Positions 17,880 through 26,564 of a stretch of DNA of 64,000 nucleotides are shown in pieces. Under the pieces are notes generated by a model. It saw only the letters and a list, made by a program, of their open reading frames with translations, did not search any database and had not been told where the DNA came from. This DNA is from Chloroflexi bacterium HGW-Chloroflexi-10 (GTDB lineage: Bacteria; Chloroflexota; Anaerolineae; Anaerolineales; Anaerolineaceae). Location: contig PHBZ01000009.1 of NCBI GenBank assembly GCA_002840755.1, positions 186,001 to 250,000 on the forward strand, read 5' to 3'. Positions within the stretch are counted from its first letter, which is position 1, and every line of letters starts with the position of its first letter. Made by a program: the position numbers and the translations under genes.

Positions 17880-19748
17880 TTAGCGGAGGATCCTGTAAAT
17901 CTCCACGCCATCCACCTGGTAGAGTAAATCCAAACCGGTGCAGCCGCTCAGTGCGTCTGGCTGGAGTGTGCCGCGTCCCTGGTGCAGATACAGATGATCC
18001 AGACCGGCGTCCTCCACCAACGCCCAAAAATCAGCATCACAGCTCTTAACCCGGCTGGCTCTTTCCATCCAACCCTGCCATTGCCGGGTCGTTTCACGCT
18101 CAGCGTAGCCATACAAACCCGGCATTGCCAGAGAAAAGCGCCGCGTGATGGGTGTGATCCAGTAAGCGCCATCCACACCGCGGTAAACATTATATTGCCA
18201 GACAGTGGTGTTGGCAAAAAAGCGCGCATCTTCCGGGATATACTGCGTGATCCAATCCAATGCCTGGGCATCGGCAGCATCCGCCAGCACCGTGACCGGG
18301 TTGAGAATATCGCGTGTCTGCCAGCCGCCCCACGCCAGCGCACCCACACCCAGCAGCACAAACAGCACGATTCCGACCCACTGGCGTGTATGTGCACTTA
18401 CCCAATCTGCCAGCCAGACCAGCCCCCCACCCAATAAAACCGATGCCGGAATAAATAACACAATCGCCATGTGATCCGGGCGAAATGGCCCCAGGCGTAG
18501 CCCCCAGGGAACAGACAGAACGGCCATCAACAATGCCCACAGCGCAAATCCGCGCGTACGGCGCACAATGAGCGCCGGCACGAGCGCCGCCGCCGCAATG
18601 CCAAAGAGGATATGGTTATATTTGGGTCCGACCAGATAAAGGATATAGCGCAGCGAATCCTGAAACGCCTGCCAGTCCGGCACATTCAGGCGAACAGCCG
18701 CCGAACCGGGGTTCACGGACAGCATGCGTAAAAGCCAGGGCAGGCTAAACAGAATCCCGCCCAACGCCGCAGCCGCTGTCCAGCAGCAGGCGCGCCAGAG
18801 TTCCTTCTTTAATAAGGCATCTTTCTGACGCAAAAATGCGACAAAACGTTCCAGCAGCAGCAGCGCGCACCATAACCCCAAAAACAAGAGCGCCATGTAA
18901 TGCACCAGGGCCAGACCGGCGGTTAACACCAGCAAACGCAGCGCTGCCTGCCAGCTTGGCGGATGGTATAACAACTCCACCACCGCCGCCATAGCCGGCA
19001 GCAGCACCAGCAGACCGGTGATCAGGGTATAGCGCCCCCAGGTGAGGTAATAGGCCGGCATTTGAAAGGCAAAGGTTACCAGCAGAGCGGCCAACAGCGC
19101 GGCGCGCGCATCCCGCCAGATACTGCGCACCAGGCGGTAAACACCCAGCCCGATCAAGGCGCTGAGTACCTGCCCGAGCCATAAAACTGCCTGCACCGCC
19201 GGGATACGCGTAATGGCGGCAAACATCGCCGCCAGGATGTGAAAACCGTAGTGATAGACCATGCGCACATCCAACTCAGGCGCCAGCGTGGCTGGAATTC
19301 CAGCCGCATCGATAATCTTCTGTGTCACCAATACATGGTGCACCGAATCGACCCAGGCCGGGAGCATCAGCGTGCGCGCCTGGTAAAAACGCCAGGCCAA
19401 CGCTCCACCCAGAACCAGGAAAAACAGCAGCAAGCCCCACAGCCCAAAGCGCGGCAGTTCGCCTCGCCCTAACAGCAGCGCCGCGGCCACCGCAACGAAC
19501 GAAACACTAAAAAGAATAAAAACAAGGAGGCCGGAAAACTGCCCGCCGGTGAAAAAGAAAATCATCCCGGCAATGGCGGTCAATGCCACTGACAGCCCAA
19601 TCGCATCGGCAATACCTTCGATAAAATCGCGCAGCACCGTCCCCGTCCTGGGCAGCCACAGTTCCCAGACTGCGCCGGGAAGCAATAACACCAGCGCCGC
19701 CGCAGCCAGCAGCATCAATTGTTCCGCCGGGGAATAGGAAAGGATCAT
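17880..19748 (-). CDS. polytopic membrane protein resembling GT-C glycosyltransferases
   Basis: 622 residues. The N-terminal about 450 residues contain at least ten hydrophobic helices, then a mostly soluble C-terminal domain of about 170 residues. The first long extracytoplasmic loop has WVDSVHH (about residues 132-138), with an acidic residue in the position where GT-C enzymes carry a catalytic Asp or metal ligand, followed by YHYGFHI. This layout (Asp in the first outer loop, many helices, C-terminal extracytoplasmic domain) fits lipid-phosphate-sugar-dependent glycosyltransferases such as the PMT/ArnT clan, but I cannot name a family or acceptor. It is monocistronic by spacing and unrelated to its neighbours. 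Confidence 0.6.
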   Translation of the reverse strand: MILSYSPAEQLMLLAAAALVLLLPGAVWELWLPRTGTVLRDFIEGIADAIGLSVALTAIAGMIFFFTGGQFSGLLVFILFSVSFVAVAAALLLGRGELPRFGLWGLLLFFLVLGGALAWRFYQARTLMLPAWVDSVHHVLVTQKIIDAAGIPATLAPELDVRMVYHYGFHILAAMFAAITRIPAVQAVLWLGQVLSALIGLGVYRLVRSIWRDARAALLAALLVTFAFQMPAYYLTWGRYTLITGLLVLLPAMAAVVELLYHPPSWQAALRLLVLTAGLALVHYMALLFLGLWCALLLLERFVAFLRQKDALLKKELWRACCWTAAAALGGILFSLPWLLRMLSVNPGSAAVRLNVPDWQAFQDSLRYILYLVGPKYNHILFGIAAAALVPALIVRRTRGFALWALLMAVLSVPWGLRLGPFRPDHMAIVLFIPASVLLGGGLVWLADWVSAHTRQWVGIVLFVLLGVGALAWGGWQTRDILNPVTVLADAADAQALDWITQYIPEDARFFANTTVWQYNVYRGVDGAYWITPITRRFSLAMPGLYGYAERETTRQWQGWMERASRVKSCDADFWALVEDAGLDHLYLHQGRGTLQPDALSGCTGLDLLYQVDGVEIYRILR

Positions 19749-19898
19749 GCGGCTATTGTAATACGAAAGGCCGGGGAATGGGAAAGGAATAGGTAGCCCT
19801 CCCCGCCGAATGCACCCAACCTAGAAGTTGGATACTTTTGTAGGGATTGATACGAATAGGAGAGTTATCTGCTATTTTGGAACTCAGAAAGATAAAAC

Positions 19899-19956
19899 AG
19901 GAGTGCGACCTGCCTGTCCTGGATGCATTTTCCAGAGAGCGCCTAGTCTCCCGTTG
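19899..19956. repeat. dispersed repeat family B, copy 1 (partial)
   Basis: The run from AGGAGTGCGACCTGCCTGTC to the GCGCC after TTTTCCAGAGA matches 28681-28743 closely. It marks the left edge of the accessory island, just before the terminator at 19959. Confidence 0.6.
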
Positions 19957-19958
19957 AC

Positions 19959-19994
19959 AGAGCAGAGAGTACGGGCTGTTCTCTGCTCTTTTTT
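19959..19994 (+). terminator. plus-strand terminator-like hairpin
   Basis: AGAGCAGAGA (19959-19968) pairs perfectly with TCTCTGCTCT (19980-19989) and is followed by T-runs. No plus-strand gene ends here. It may block transcription entering the island from the left or be a relic. Confidence 0.5.
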
Positions 19995-20066
19995 CTTTGC
20001 CCTGTCAAATGAGTAAGTGCGGCAAACTCGGACAACTTATTATGATTAGAGTGATTCACGCATCAA

Positions 20067-20558
20067 TCAATTGTTCTTTTGAGCCTCCTCGGTTAAATAT
20101 TTTATTTGCCCTGGAAACCAATCATCATAGTTTTGTGTGGAACCTACTCGAAACAATTCATTATATTGAAAGTTAATGCTAATTTCAATCACTTCGTCTC
20201 CTCTAAAATCATAAAAGACATTAAGATTATACCCACCTTCTTGTTTAACAATCCTTGATTGATAATCAGACAACTTATCTTGCACCATTTCGTAACTACT
20301 ACCTTTTGGAAATGTTCTTCTAATAGCTCCCAAAAATTCATCTGCATAGATTTCTTCACCACTGCATAGAGATTTTCGTTCACCCACCCTTATATCCAAC
20401 TTCTCACATAGATCATTTACAACACTTTGTTCTAGAGGGGACGTTAAACTATACCAGGGAGGTTCTTTTTTTTGTTGAAACTTTGGTATCACTAAAAACG
20501 CTACACAACAAATAGTGAGAATTATAAAAACAATAAATAGTGTTTTTTTCTTATTCAT
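20067..20558 (-). CDS. unrecognised membrane-anchored protein, candidate immunity partner of the upstream Rhs tail
   Basis: 163 residues: a short basic N-terminus, one hydrophobic segment at about 6-24 with two Cys, then a soluble acidic/aromatic domain with two further Cys (LCEKLDIRV and SLCSGEE). It could be a membrane anchor or an uncleaved signal. It starts 19 nt after the stop of the Rhs C-terminal domain at 20578-21357 and is in the same orientation, the position an immunity gene takes in polymorphic toxin loci. No family recognised; role inferred from position only. Confidence 0.5.
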   Translation of the reverse strand: MNKKKTLFIVFIILTICCVAFLVIPKFQQKKEPPWYSLTSPLEQSVVNDLCEKLDIRVGERKSLCSGEEIYADEFLGAIRRTFPKGSSYEMVQDKLSDYQSRIVKQEGGYNLNVFYDFRGDEVIEISINFQYNELFRVGSTQNYDDWFPGQIKYLTEEAQKNN

Positions 20559-20577
20559 AAATATTTATCCTTATGTC

Positions 20578-21357
20578 TCAATAACCTAGTTTTATAGAGT
20601 AACTGTAAATAAAGATGGGATTGGGGCTAATCGCAACATTAATTATATTTGCAAGGTCATTCGGTTGGATTACCCCTATACTGATCCTCATCCCAATTTC
20701 ATTCCCTATAGCCGAAAGATAGAAATCCTTATAACTACCTATTGTCTCTGGGTCGCTATCAAAAAATGGTTGAATTTCATGTGCAGCAGCACCTTGCGTA
20801 TATAAAACCACTAACACAATAGAATAAATTCCATATTGAGCATTTTCTTCCAAAAAATTCGTCCGAAATGTTGAATTTGCTAACGCTGCCCAAAAGTGAC
20901 GTACTTGGTTTGAATTATCCACGGAATAATTATCAAAGCCTCCATCTTCATAACCAGTATCCTCTCCATATTTATGGGCGTCCCACATACTGGAAGGGCC
21001 TAAAGTTGGAGTACCCAGAAAAACATCGTTCAGTGTCATCATCATAGCATCATTATTTCCATTATAGTAACGCACTGCTGCCTCAATGGTTTGGACCATG
21101 GCTTTTACATCGTTTGTTCGTTTGAATTTGGCATTTATAGCCTCAAGTGACCGAAGGAATAGAGTTTGTTTCCGATACACAAGACAATCATTTCCATCCT
21201 CATTTGTTCCGCATGAATCCATATGCCCCTTCGGATCGACTCGATTTATCGGATTTTTCCGGACGTAAGCAAACTTATCCCAGCTTCGTGGATCACCTGG
21301 ATTTGATATAATGGTGTCAGCATGGACGAAGCGATTATATAAAACCCTTTTATATGA
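20578..21357 (-). pseudogene. Rhs tail fragment with intact unrecognised C-terminal (toxin-like) domain
   Basis: The frame is open from just after a TGA at 21358 to a TGA at 20578, 259 codons, with no proper start before the ATG at 21222. Its beginning is the Rhs-core end: NRFVHADTIISNPGDPRSW, then AYVRKNPINRVDPKGH, the hallmark that precedes variable toxin domains in Rhs proteins. The 214-residue C-terminal domain (from 21222) has NQVRHFWAALANS, GAAAHEIQPFF and YLSAIGNEIGMRIS, with conserved-looking His, Glu and Asn; I do not recognise the family. The upstream Rhs body is missing, so it is an orphan tail: silent, or usable only by recombination into a full Rhs gene. ATG 21222 could also give a stand-alone domain, but the ribosome site (AAGGGG) is too close. 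Confidence 0.65.
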
Positions 21358-21396
21358 TCATAATTGAGTGTATTCCTTGTATCCACAGAAGCCATT

Positions 21397-21900
21397 TTAA
21401 ATACTAGAGGATGGGGGGATAAATTTATTGTTTCTGATCATCTCACCATATGGAAAGGGAATAATACCAGTTTCGACACGAGATATGATATCAATGGGAC
21501 TCCAAACAACAAGATACTCAAGTGTTTTGTATTGTTCATCCAAAAAAGATCCTATTTTAATGAAATTGCTTCCGTTATATAAAAACCAACTTTTAACCTC
21601 ACCAGTTTTATCATCCCAATGTGCACTGATGAACTTTGGGTAAATAAAATCAGTCACGGGTCTTTTCCCGATCACAATCCATAGGCCCTTCCGGATAGCA
21701 GCTTTCAAGCCGGTTATGACTGGTGGAAACATATAACCCTTTTTCACAGCATCTTCAACATTCATTTTTTGTTTATTTTCAATATAATCAAATACCTGAA
21801 TGAATGGACCATTCTTATTATCCCTATAAACATAATGACCAATAGCCGTTCTGTGATCAGAAAGCGTTATTTCGAAAAGATCTCCAATTTTTATCATCAC
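21397..21900 (-). CDS. Imm26-like immunity protein
   Basis: 167 residues from a GTG at 21900 (or the ATG at 21897); GGAGAATAG lies just upstream. The N-terminus MIKIGDLFEITLSDHRTAIGH resembles the opening of Imm26 family immunity proteins (a small all-beta domain beginning K.GDvf.I.L..g..g.gr), and the late VVWSPIDIISRVETG fits the family's end. It begins 10 nt after the stop of the GIY-YIG-like toxin remnant, the expected place for its antidote. The family assignment is from memory of the pattern and is moderate. Unlike the toxin, the gene is intact. Confidence 0.5.
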   Translation of the reverse strand: MMIKIGDLFEITLSDHRTAIGHYVYRDNKNGPFIQVFDYIENKQKMNVEDAVKKGYMFPPVITGLKAAIRKGLWIVIGKRPVTDFIYPKFISAHWDDKTGEVKSWFLYNGSNFIKIGSFLDEQYKTLEYLVVWSPIDIISRVETGIIPFPYGEMIRNNKFIPPSSSI

Positions 21901-21909
21901 CTATTCTCC

Positions 21910-22360
21910 TTATTTCGGTATCAATCCTATCTGTTGCAGGATGTAGGTACCTCGTTGGACTGCTTGGACATACAACTCATTCGATGGAGCGATGCTGTTG
22001 ATTTTATTATATAAGTTTGGCAATCCCGAATTTTGAATTAAAACTTGTTCAACAGCTCTTGCATCATACCGACTTAATCAATCAAGCCAGGGATTTTTTC
22101 TATAGTCCAACCTTTGACATTGATATGCTCTGCGGCCCTACGATCGAAATCGTTTGTTATCCCGTAATATTTCACCACACCATTTTCAACATATCGAAAC
22201 ACTACATTCAATCCAGTATTTATTGTTGTGGCTGCTTGGTGTGAGATCTGCCGCCGGTATAGCGAATTTCACCAAACGGACAATTCCTGGTCTCAGACAC
22301 CTTGTTGCCATCCGCATCCACCACCAGCACGATCGAGACGCCTGCTCGGAGATCACGCGA
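21910..22360 (-). pseudogene. Rhs core fragment fused to frameshifted GIY-YIG-like nuclease toxin
   Basis: Two decayed parts. From about 22357 to 22250 the minus strand reads RDLRAGVSIVLVVDADGNK and VSETRNCPFGEIRYTGG, an Rhs core segment. After a frame change, 22240 to about 22080 reads TGLNVVFRYVENGVVKYY then GITNDFDRRAAEH, the GIY-YIG nuclease core (YYG, then Arg and His at the usual spacing), ending at PGLID before a stop. After a further frame change, SRYDARAVEQVLIQNSGLPN and NKINSIAPSNELYVQAVQRG run to a TAA at 21910-21912. The same order of motifs is known from C-terminal toxin domains of Rhs-type proteins. At least two frame breaks mean no active toxin is made from this copy. Confidence 0.7.
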
Positions 22361-22461
22361 ACCGCCTCTGAGCGGCATAAAAGGCCGCGATAAGGGGACG
22401 TGAAGTATTCACCTTCCTGGCTCATGGCGGTCACGGGTCCGAGGGAGCCGGTTTGAGGAAG

Positions 22462-22540
22462 GTTGAAATCGATGAAGGCATTATGGCGTCCCGCACTCAT
22501 GGGTTAAATATAGCAGAATTTATGAGAGCCCGGAGATAAA
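22462..22540 (-). repeat. cassette-border repeat A, copy 1
   Basis: 22462-22514 matches 29272-29324 with only a few differences. On the minus strand it carries TATATT, seven bases, then ATG AGT GCG GGA and a frame beginning MSAGRHNAFIDFN. In this copy the sequence beyond the start codon side diverges after about 22515 and the -35 region is poor. Confidence 0.65.
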
Positions 22541-22637
22541 TCTCCGGGTCGAAGGCGGCTGTTGTATCGGGTTTGAGAGGGTGCAGTTTTTTTGAAAAGA
22601 TAGAATGTCATACACAGGGTTTTTTCAGAAAAACCCA

Positions 22638-23156
22638 TCAATGTTCTGAATAGAATCCACATTCCCATAATTCTTTATGTTTCGTAAAAGCACAATATCT
22701 TCTTTCTGGATAATATCCAACGGCATAAATATAGTAATCACTCAGCTCATATATAATTTCATAACCTTCACTCGTGTACGGTAATTCAGGAAGATAATCA
22801 GGGATCAGATCATTTATAGTACCCGGATAATGTCCAAAATCATCATAATATTTTTCAACAGCATCTACAACTACATACACTTTTTCTTTACCTTTTTTGA
22901 TGGAATCAATGGTTAAAATAATCGCCGGGCTGTATGTAATAGTAGGCGAAGGAGTTTCTTTTATATCAATAGTCGATACTACTGGATGATACGTAGGAGT
23001 AAGCGTATGGGTTTGTTTTATTTCATCAGTCGAAACAACCGGATGAATGGGTTCGGCTATCGTTTGCGTTGGCATAATACGCGTACTGTCACAGGATGAG
23101 AAAGAAAGAACCAGAAATCCAAGAACAAGCATCAAGAGTTTCGGTTTCATTTTCAT
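22638..23156 (-). CDS. small lipoprotein with pseudopilin-like segment
   Basis: 172 residues. Signal peptide with a lipobox-like VLSFSSC (Cys at about 23), then a Thr/Pro-rich linker with two near-repeats (HPVVSTDEIKQT and HPVVSTIDIKET). The C-terminal part, VVDAVEKYYDDFGHYPGTI followed by DLIPDYLPELP, resembles the conserved loop of type II secretion pseudopilins, but there is no pseudopilin N-terminus. It is probably a surface-exposed lipoprotein. Its ATG overlaps the TGA that ends the toxin-like remnant upstream (ATGA), suggesting it was once the coupled partner gene of that tail. Confidence 0.6.
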   Translation of the reverse strand: MKMKPKLLMLVLGFLVLSFSSCDSTRIMPTQTIAEPIHPVVSTDEIKQTHTLTPTYHPVVSTIDIKETPSPTITYSPAIILTIDSIKKGKEKVYVVVDAVEKYYDDFGHYPGTINDLIPDYLPELPYTSEGYEIIYELSDYYIYAVGYYPERRYCAFTKHKELWECGFYSEH

Positions 23157-23376
23157 TCTATATATCCTTCAAGATAATTAACGGTGAAATATGCATTAAC
23201 GCCTGGGCAATCCGTACTATTATACTTATTTTGGCCGCCAGCGTCATCGATTCCCAACAGCAGCTGCTTCATTTCTACATTCCCCAACCATACAAGCAGT
23301 GCCTGTCGCCACTCCCAACGCTGACGTTCCAATGGCGGCAACTACCACAGTTGCTACTGTAACTCCACCTGCAAAT
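23153..23376 (-). pseudogene. remnant of an Rhs-type pre-toxin/C-terminal segment
   Basis: From 23376 the minus strand reads FAGGVTVATVVVAAIGTSA then GVATGTACMVGECRNEAAAV, a Gly/Ala/Val-rich hydrophobic stretch of the kind that often lies between Rhs cores and toxin domains. It hits a stop, while a second frame continues IDDAGGQNKYNSTDCPGVNA and ends at a TGA overlapping the next gene's ATG. No full domain remains. Confidence 0.45.
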
Positions 23377-23380
23377 CTTT

Positions 23381-24373
23381 CTATTTCCAAACATCGAGCG
23401 GTGACTCAAAACAAGAGGAAATCTGGTTATGTTTAAAAAGTTGAGTAAACATATCAATAGTTATTCCTGTTGCTTCTTCGAGTGCAATAACCTTATGATA
23501 GTCTGATCCAAAGATTTCATCCTGTGTTTCCAGAGCCAATGTGCTACCCGGTCCAACTGAAACCAAATGAATGTTTGTAATTTCACCTTCATGCTGTATT
23601 CTGGGACAGATATGATAAGTTGGGGTAAATTTAATAACCCCATCATAGCGTATCATAAAGCCTTGGTTATCATAAAATAACCATAAGAAATATCCTACAT
23701 ACCCAGTATTTCTTACATCGTAAGGTGTACTACTAAGGAATATACGAGAAGGTTTTTCATAATCAGAAATTATTCTTTCAGGAGAATAGCCTTCCCAAAG
23801 ACGGGGGAACTCAACTGGGATTTCTCCACCCATACCTTCTACGTCTATCAAATCAATTACATCTTGATCTTGGGTTGAAAATGTAAAGAAGTTGTAAATA
23901 TGTTCAACTGATGCACCCCTGGCACTGGCGTCGAATGAAAGAGTATAATTTATTACCGCCTTTGATTTATTATCGAATATTGCTCCCATTCTTATAAAGA
24001 ATCGGGTAGCATCTGTCCATATGGATTCTCCTGGTGTAAATCCCCAGACACACGGGAGTTTACAATCAGCATTGGTGGTTCTTATAAGCTCTTCTATAAC
24101 CACCCCCCGTTCTGTATTATTCAGCGTTGGAATAGAGGTAGGTGTAAATGTATGAGGTAATTTTGTTGAGGTCGGAGTTAGTGTTGGTTGAGAAGTAATG
24201 GAAGGAGATGTAGTTTCAAACGGCTGTTTCGTATAAGCTATTGAGGAGATGGTTGGACTTGTATTACTTTCTTGTGTTTTCTGTTGTAATACCGACCAAG
24301 AATTGCAGCCTACGCAGTAAATAGTTAAAAGCAATAATAGAAGTAATTTTTTGAGGAACCTACCCCATTTCAT
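23381..24373 (-). CDS. lipoprotein of unknown function
   Basis: 330 residues. Signal peptide LLLLLLLTIYCVGC with Cys23 as the likely lipidated residue, then a long Ser/Thr/Pro linker to about residue 90. The folded part starts at NADCKLPCVWGFTPGESIW, a Cys-pair/aromatic motif I associate with lipoproteins common in Chloroflexota, and continues with beta-rich sequence ending in a further Cys (SSCFESPLDVWK). It should be anchored at the outer membrane face. It lies immediately downstream of an Rhs core remnant (24378-24440), so it may have been carried in with that cassette. Confidence 0.65.
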   Translation of the reverse strand: MKWGRFLKKLLLLLLLTIYCVGCNSWSVLQQKTQESNTSPTISSIAYTKQPFETTSPSITSQPTLTPTSTKLPHTFTPTSIPTLNNTERGVVIEELIRTTNADCKLPCVWGFTPGESIWTDATRFFIRMGAIFDNKSKAVINYTLSFDASARGASVEHIYNFFTFSTQDQDVIDLIDVEGMGGEIPVEFPRLWEGYSPERIISDYEKPSRIFLSSTPYDVRNTGYVGYFLWLFYDNQGFMIRYDGVIKFTPTYHICPRIQHEGEITNIHLVSVGPGSTLALETQDEIFGSDYHKVIALEEATGITIDMFTQLFKHNQISSCFESPLDVWK

Positions 24374-24377
24374 AATT

Positions 24378-24440
24378 TAAGACCAGTAATATCTCTCATT
24401 GTAATCCATCGAACCAAAATTCTTGTGCGCCGTATCAGAA
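24378..24440 (-). pseudogene. short Rhs core remnant
   Basis: The minus strand reads HKNFGSMDYNERYYWS before a stop; it matches the FGLMDYNARYYSDQ segment of the better preserved Rhs fragment at 27179-27433. Only about 20 codons survive. Confidence 0.6.
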
Positions 24441-24559
24441 CTCTTCGCATACATAGCAACCATACCCTTTCAATAAGAACATGAATTCAAACAGCATTAA
24501 TGCCAGGCTGATATTACAGTCTCAGCCTTCAGCGAAAAGATCGATACCAACATCCATTC

Positions 24560-24640
24560 CCACACGCATGGGTTAAGTATAGCCAATTAAATTAATTCAA
24601 TCCAAAAAATCACCCCTGCTTTCTCAAACCGGGATTATGA
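24560..24640 (-). repeat. cassette-border repeat A, copy 2, with promoter-like element
   Basis: About 80 bp nearly identical to 29300-29381. On the minus strand: TTGGAT, 18 bp, TATACT, then a start codon a few bases on (frame MRVGMDVGIDLFAEG, quickly stopped). It lies between a lipoprotein gene upstream and an Rhs remnant downstream. The remaining bases 24641-24845 hold nothing I can identify. Confidence 0.65.
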
Positions 24641-24845
24641 AACCCTGAACACAACTTTGCAATGGGCGAAGTTCCACTGGCTAACCGCAATGTCTTGAAC
24701 ATTTTTTTGTGCGGGTGGGATTCTCAACGCAGCCAGGAGCATGATTTGTCCCTACGAAAAAGGAATAGACCATACGATTATTGAATTCATACTACCGGTA
24801 ATTATGAAAAGAATGAATGGATAAACGAATCACAAAAAACCAATT

Positions 24846-26099
24846 CTATGGAACCGGGCAACTAAAATAATCGCCGTTATTTTTCGTATTAATTACATGA
24901 AACAGCCCCAATTTTTTATCAAATTGGGAATTCTTCATTTCACCAATACTACTGTCATATATGCGAATTCCCGGGTAGCCATCACTGACCATAATAGCTG
25001 CGGTATCATTAAATAATATGGGGTACAAACCGCTATCCAAAGGATATTGAGATTTCTTCTCACCGGTTTTAATGTCATACCAAACAATCATATTGCCCGC
25101 TTCTTTCAGGACCACTAAGCCGGTATTACCTATTCCCATTATTTCTACTTCCAATTCCTGTGTTTCTTGATAAATCCATTTTATCTCCTTTGATTCCAAA
25201 CCCAGCACCCCCAATGCCCTGGTTGTACCGAAAAATTGATTATCATTGTTTATCGCCTGACCAGATAGAAAAACAATATTTTTTGAGTCTTTAGACCATT
25301 CAAAATCAAATACATACATCTGCGATCCAGTGTGACCCAAATCGGTTATTACTTCTTTTACACCTGCAATCGGATCATATAGAAAAATTTGCTGATTTCC
25401 ATCAACGTCAAAATCAGTATACGCCAGATATTGTCCATCTGGAGACCAAGCTATCTCGGCAAACCATGCGCCGCTATTTTTGGTTAATTTAACAGCTTCT
25501 ACTTCCTTATCAAATTCTACAGGTAAAATGAAAACATCTTGTTTTTGACTATCCGCAATCCCATATAGATTTTCCCATTCCTTGGCCTGTTTATAAGCTA
25601 TCCAATCCATGTTTGGTGAAATACGTATATTATAAGTATCATCCGAAGAATGAGGAAAAACAACACCTTTGGAATCTACAGACTCTCCTCTCAAATTTTT
25701 CCATTCAATATTAAAACCTTCTGATTGATTAAGATCATCATTTTTTCCGTAGTGATGGGTGATATCAACAATGAGGCAACTCTCAGGGTCCAAAAAACCA
25801 TCCAAAATAAAATCGGGAAATTGATTAATAAGTTTTAGATCATCCCCCAAAACATACACGATCTGTCCATCTGACTGGCTATTGATCAACCAATGCGCTA
25901 CTTGGGGTTTAGTTATTGACTCCTGAATTCCGGTGAATAAGTGTGCAGGTGTTTCTGCAAGAGCAGCTGTCTGCGTTATTAATGGAGTAATTTGAGAACC
26001 AACCTGAACAGTTACGGAAGAAATTGAAGGGCTTACCTCAAAATCACACCCGATCAGGAAAACAAGAAAAAACAGGCCAAAAAAGCACTTTATTCTCAT
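24846..26099 (-). CDS. lipoprotein with TolB/PD40-like beta-propeller repeats
   Basis: 417 residues from the ATG at 26099, chosen because GAGAGGAG lies 7 nt upstream and MRIKCFFGLFFLVFLIGC is a clean lipoprotein signal peptide. The mature part contains PD40-type blades, for example IAWSPDGQYLAYTDFD and SKDSKNIVFLSGQ, with Asp-box-like turns. Such propellers bind partners or ligands outside the cytoplasm; no enzymatic motif is seen. The gene lies within the island and has the same AT-rich composition. Confidence 0.7.
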   Translation of the reverse strand: MRIKCFFGLFFLVFLIGCDFEVSPSISSVTVQVGSQITPLITQTAALAETPAHLFTGIQESITKPQVAHWLINSQSDGQIVYVLGDDLKLINQFPDFILDGFLDPESCLIVDITHHYGKNDDLNQSEGFNIEWKNLRGESVDSKGVVFPHSSDDTYNIRISPNMDWIAYKQAKEWENLYGIADSQKQDVFILPVEFDKEVEAVKLTKNSGAWFAEIAWSPDGQYLAYTDFDVDGNQQIFLYDPIAGVKEVITDLGHTGSQMYVFDFEWSKDSKNIVFLSGQAINNDNQFFGTTRALGVLGLESKEIKWIYQETQELEVEIMGIGNTGLVVLKEAGNMIVWYDIKTGEKKSQYPLDSGLYPILFNDTAAIMVSDGYPGIRIYDSSIGEMKNSQFDKKLGLFHVINTKNNGDYFSCPVP

Positions 26100-26280
26100 T
26101 TTTTTGCTCCTCTCTTCCCCTAAAGGATAGTGCCATGACACATGATATTGCAACCACTTCCATTAATCGCCACGGATGCTTACCCAAAAATGGTCCAAAA
26201 AAAATGTAACGAAAAACACGCGATGTTGTATCCAATTGGCTGACCAAAAGAGGAAGAAATCTCATAGTTTTTTTCTCCGG

Positions 26281-26480
26281 GTAATCCTACCGCTGCTGGC
26301 GTTCTAAAATGTGGGTGAGATCAAGAGGGTGGGGCAACGCAGGAGTACAACCCAAGCGCCCACGAGTGCCAAAGCCAGGGCAGAGGGATTTACATTCGGA
26401 AGAATGCGGTACATTTCGCATGGGTCTCTGCTCTTTGCTTTCTGTCCTGGCTTTTGGCTGAAAAGCGATAAACTCATTGA
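26281..26480. repeat. dispersed repeat family B, copy 2
   Basis: The first about 80 bases (from TAATCCTACCGCTGC through GGGCAACGCAGGAGT) align with 28621-28700 at roughly four in five positions, and AAGCGATAAACTCA at 26463-26476 corresponds to the end of copy 3. The middle has diverged or been replaced. It fills most of the gap between 26100 and 26564, in which I see no gene. Confidence 0.6.
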
Positions 26481-26564
26481 AATTTAAAGGTTCATCAACA
26501 ACAATCGGAAATACTACAGCTTGTTGAACGACTTCATGATGTTAAGACCACTATTAGATGGATT

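Noticed and set aside
17624-17911. Minus-strand frame of 95 codons upstream of nuoA
   Set aside because: No ribosome site, overlaps the end of the GT-C-like gene, and composition is not protein-like.
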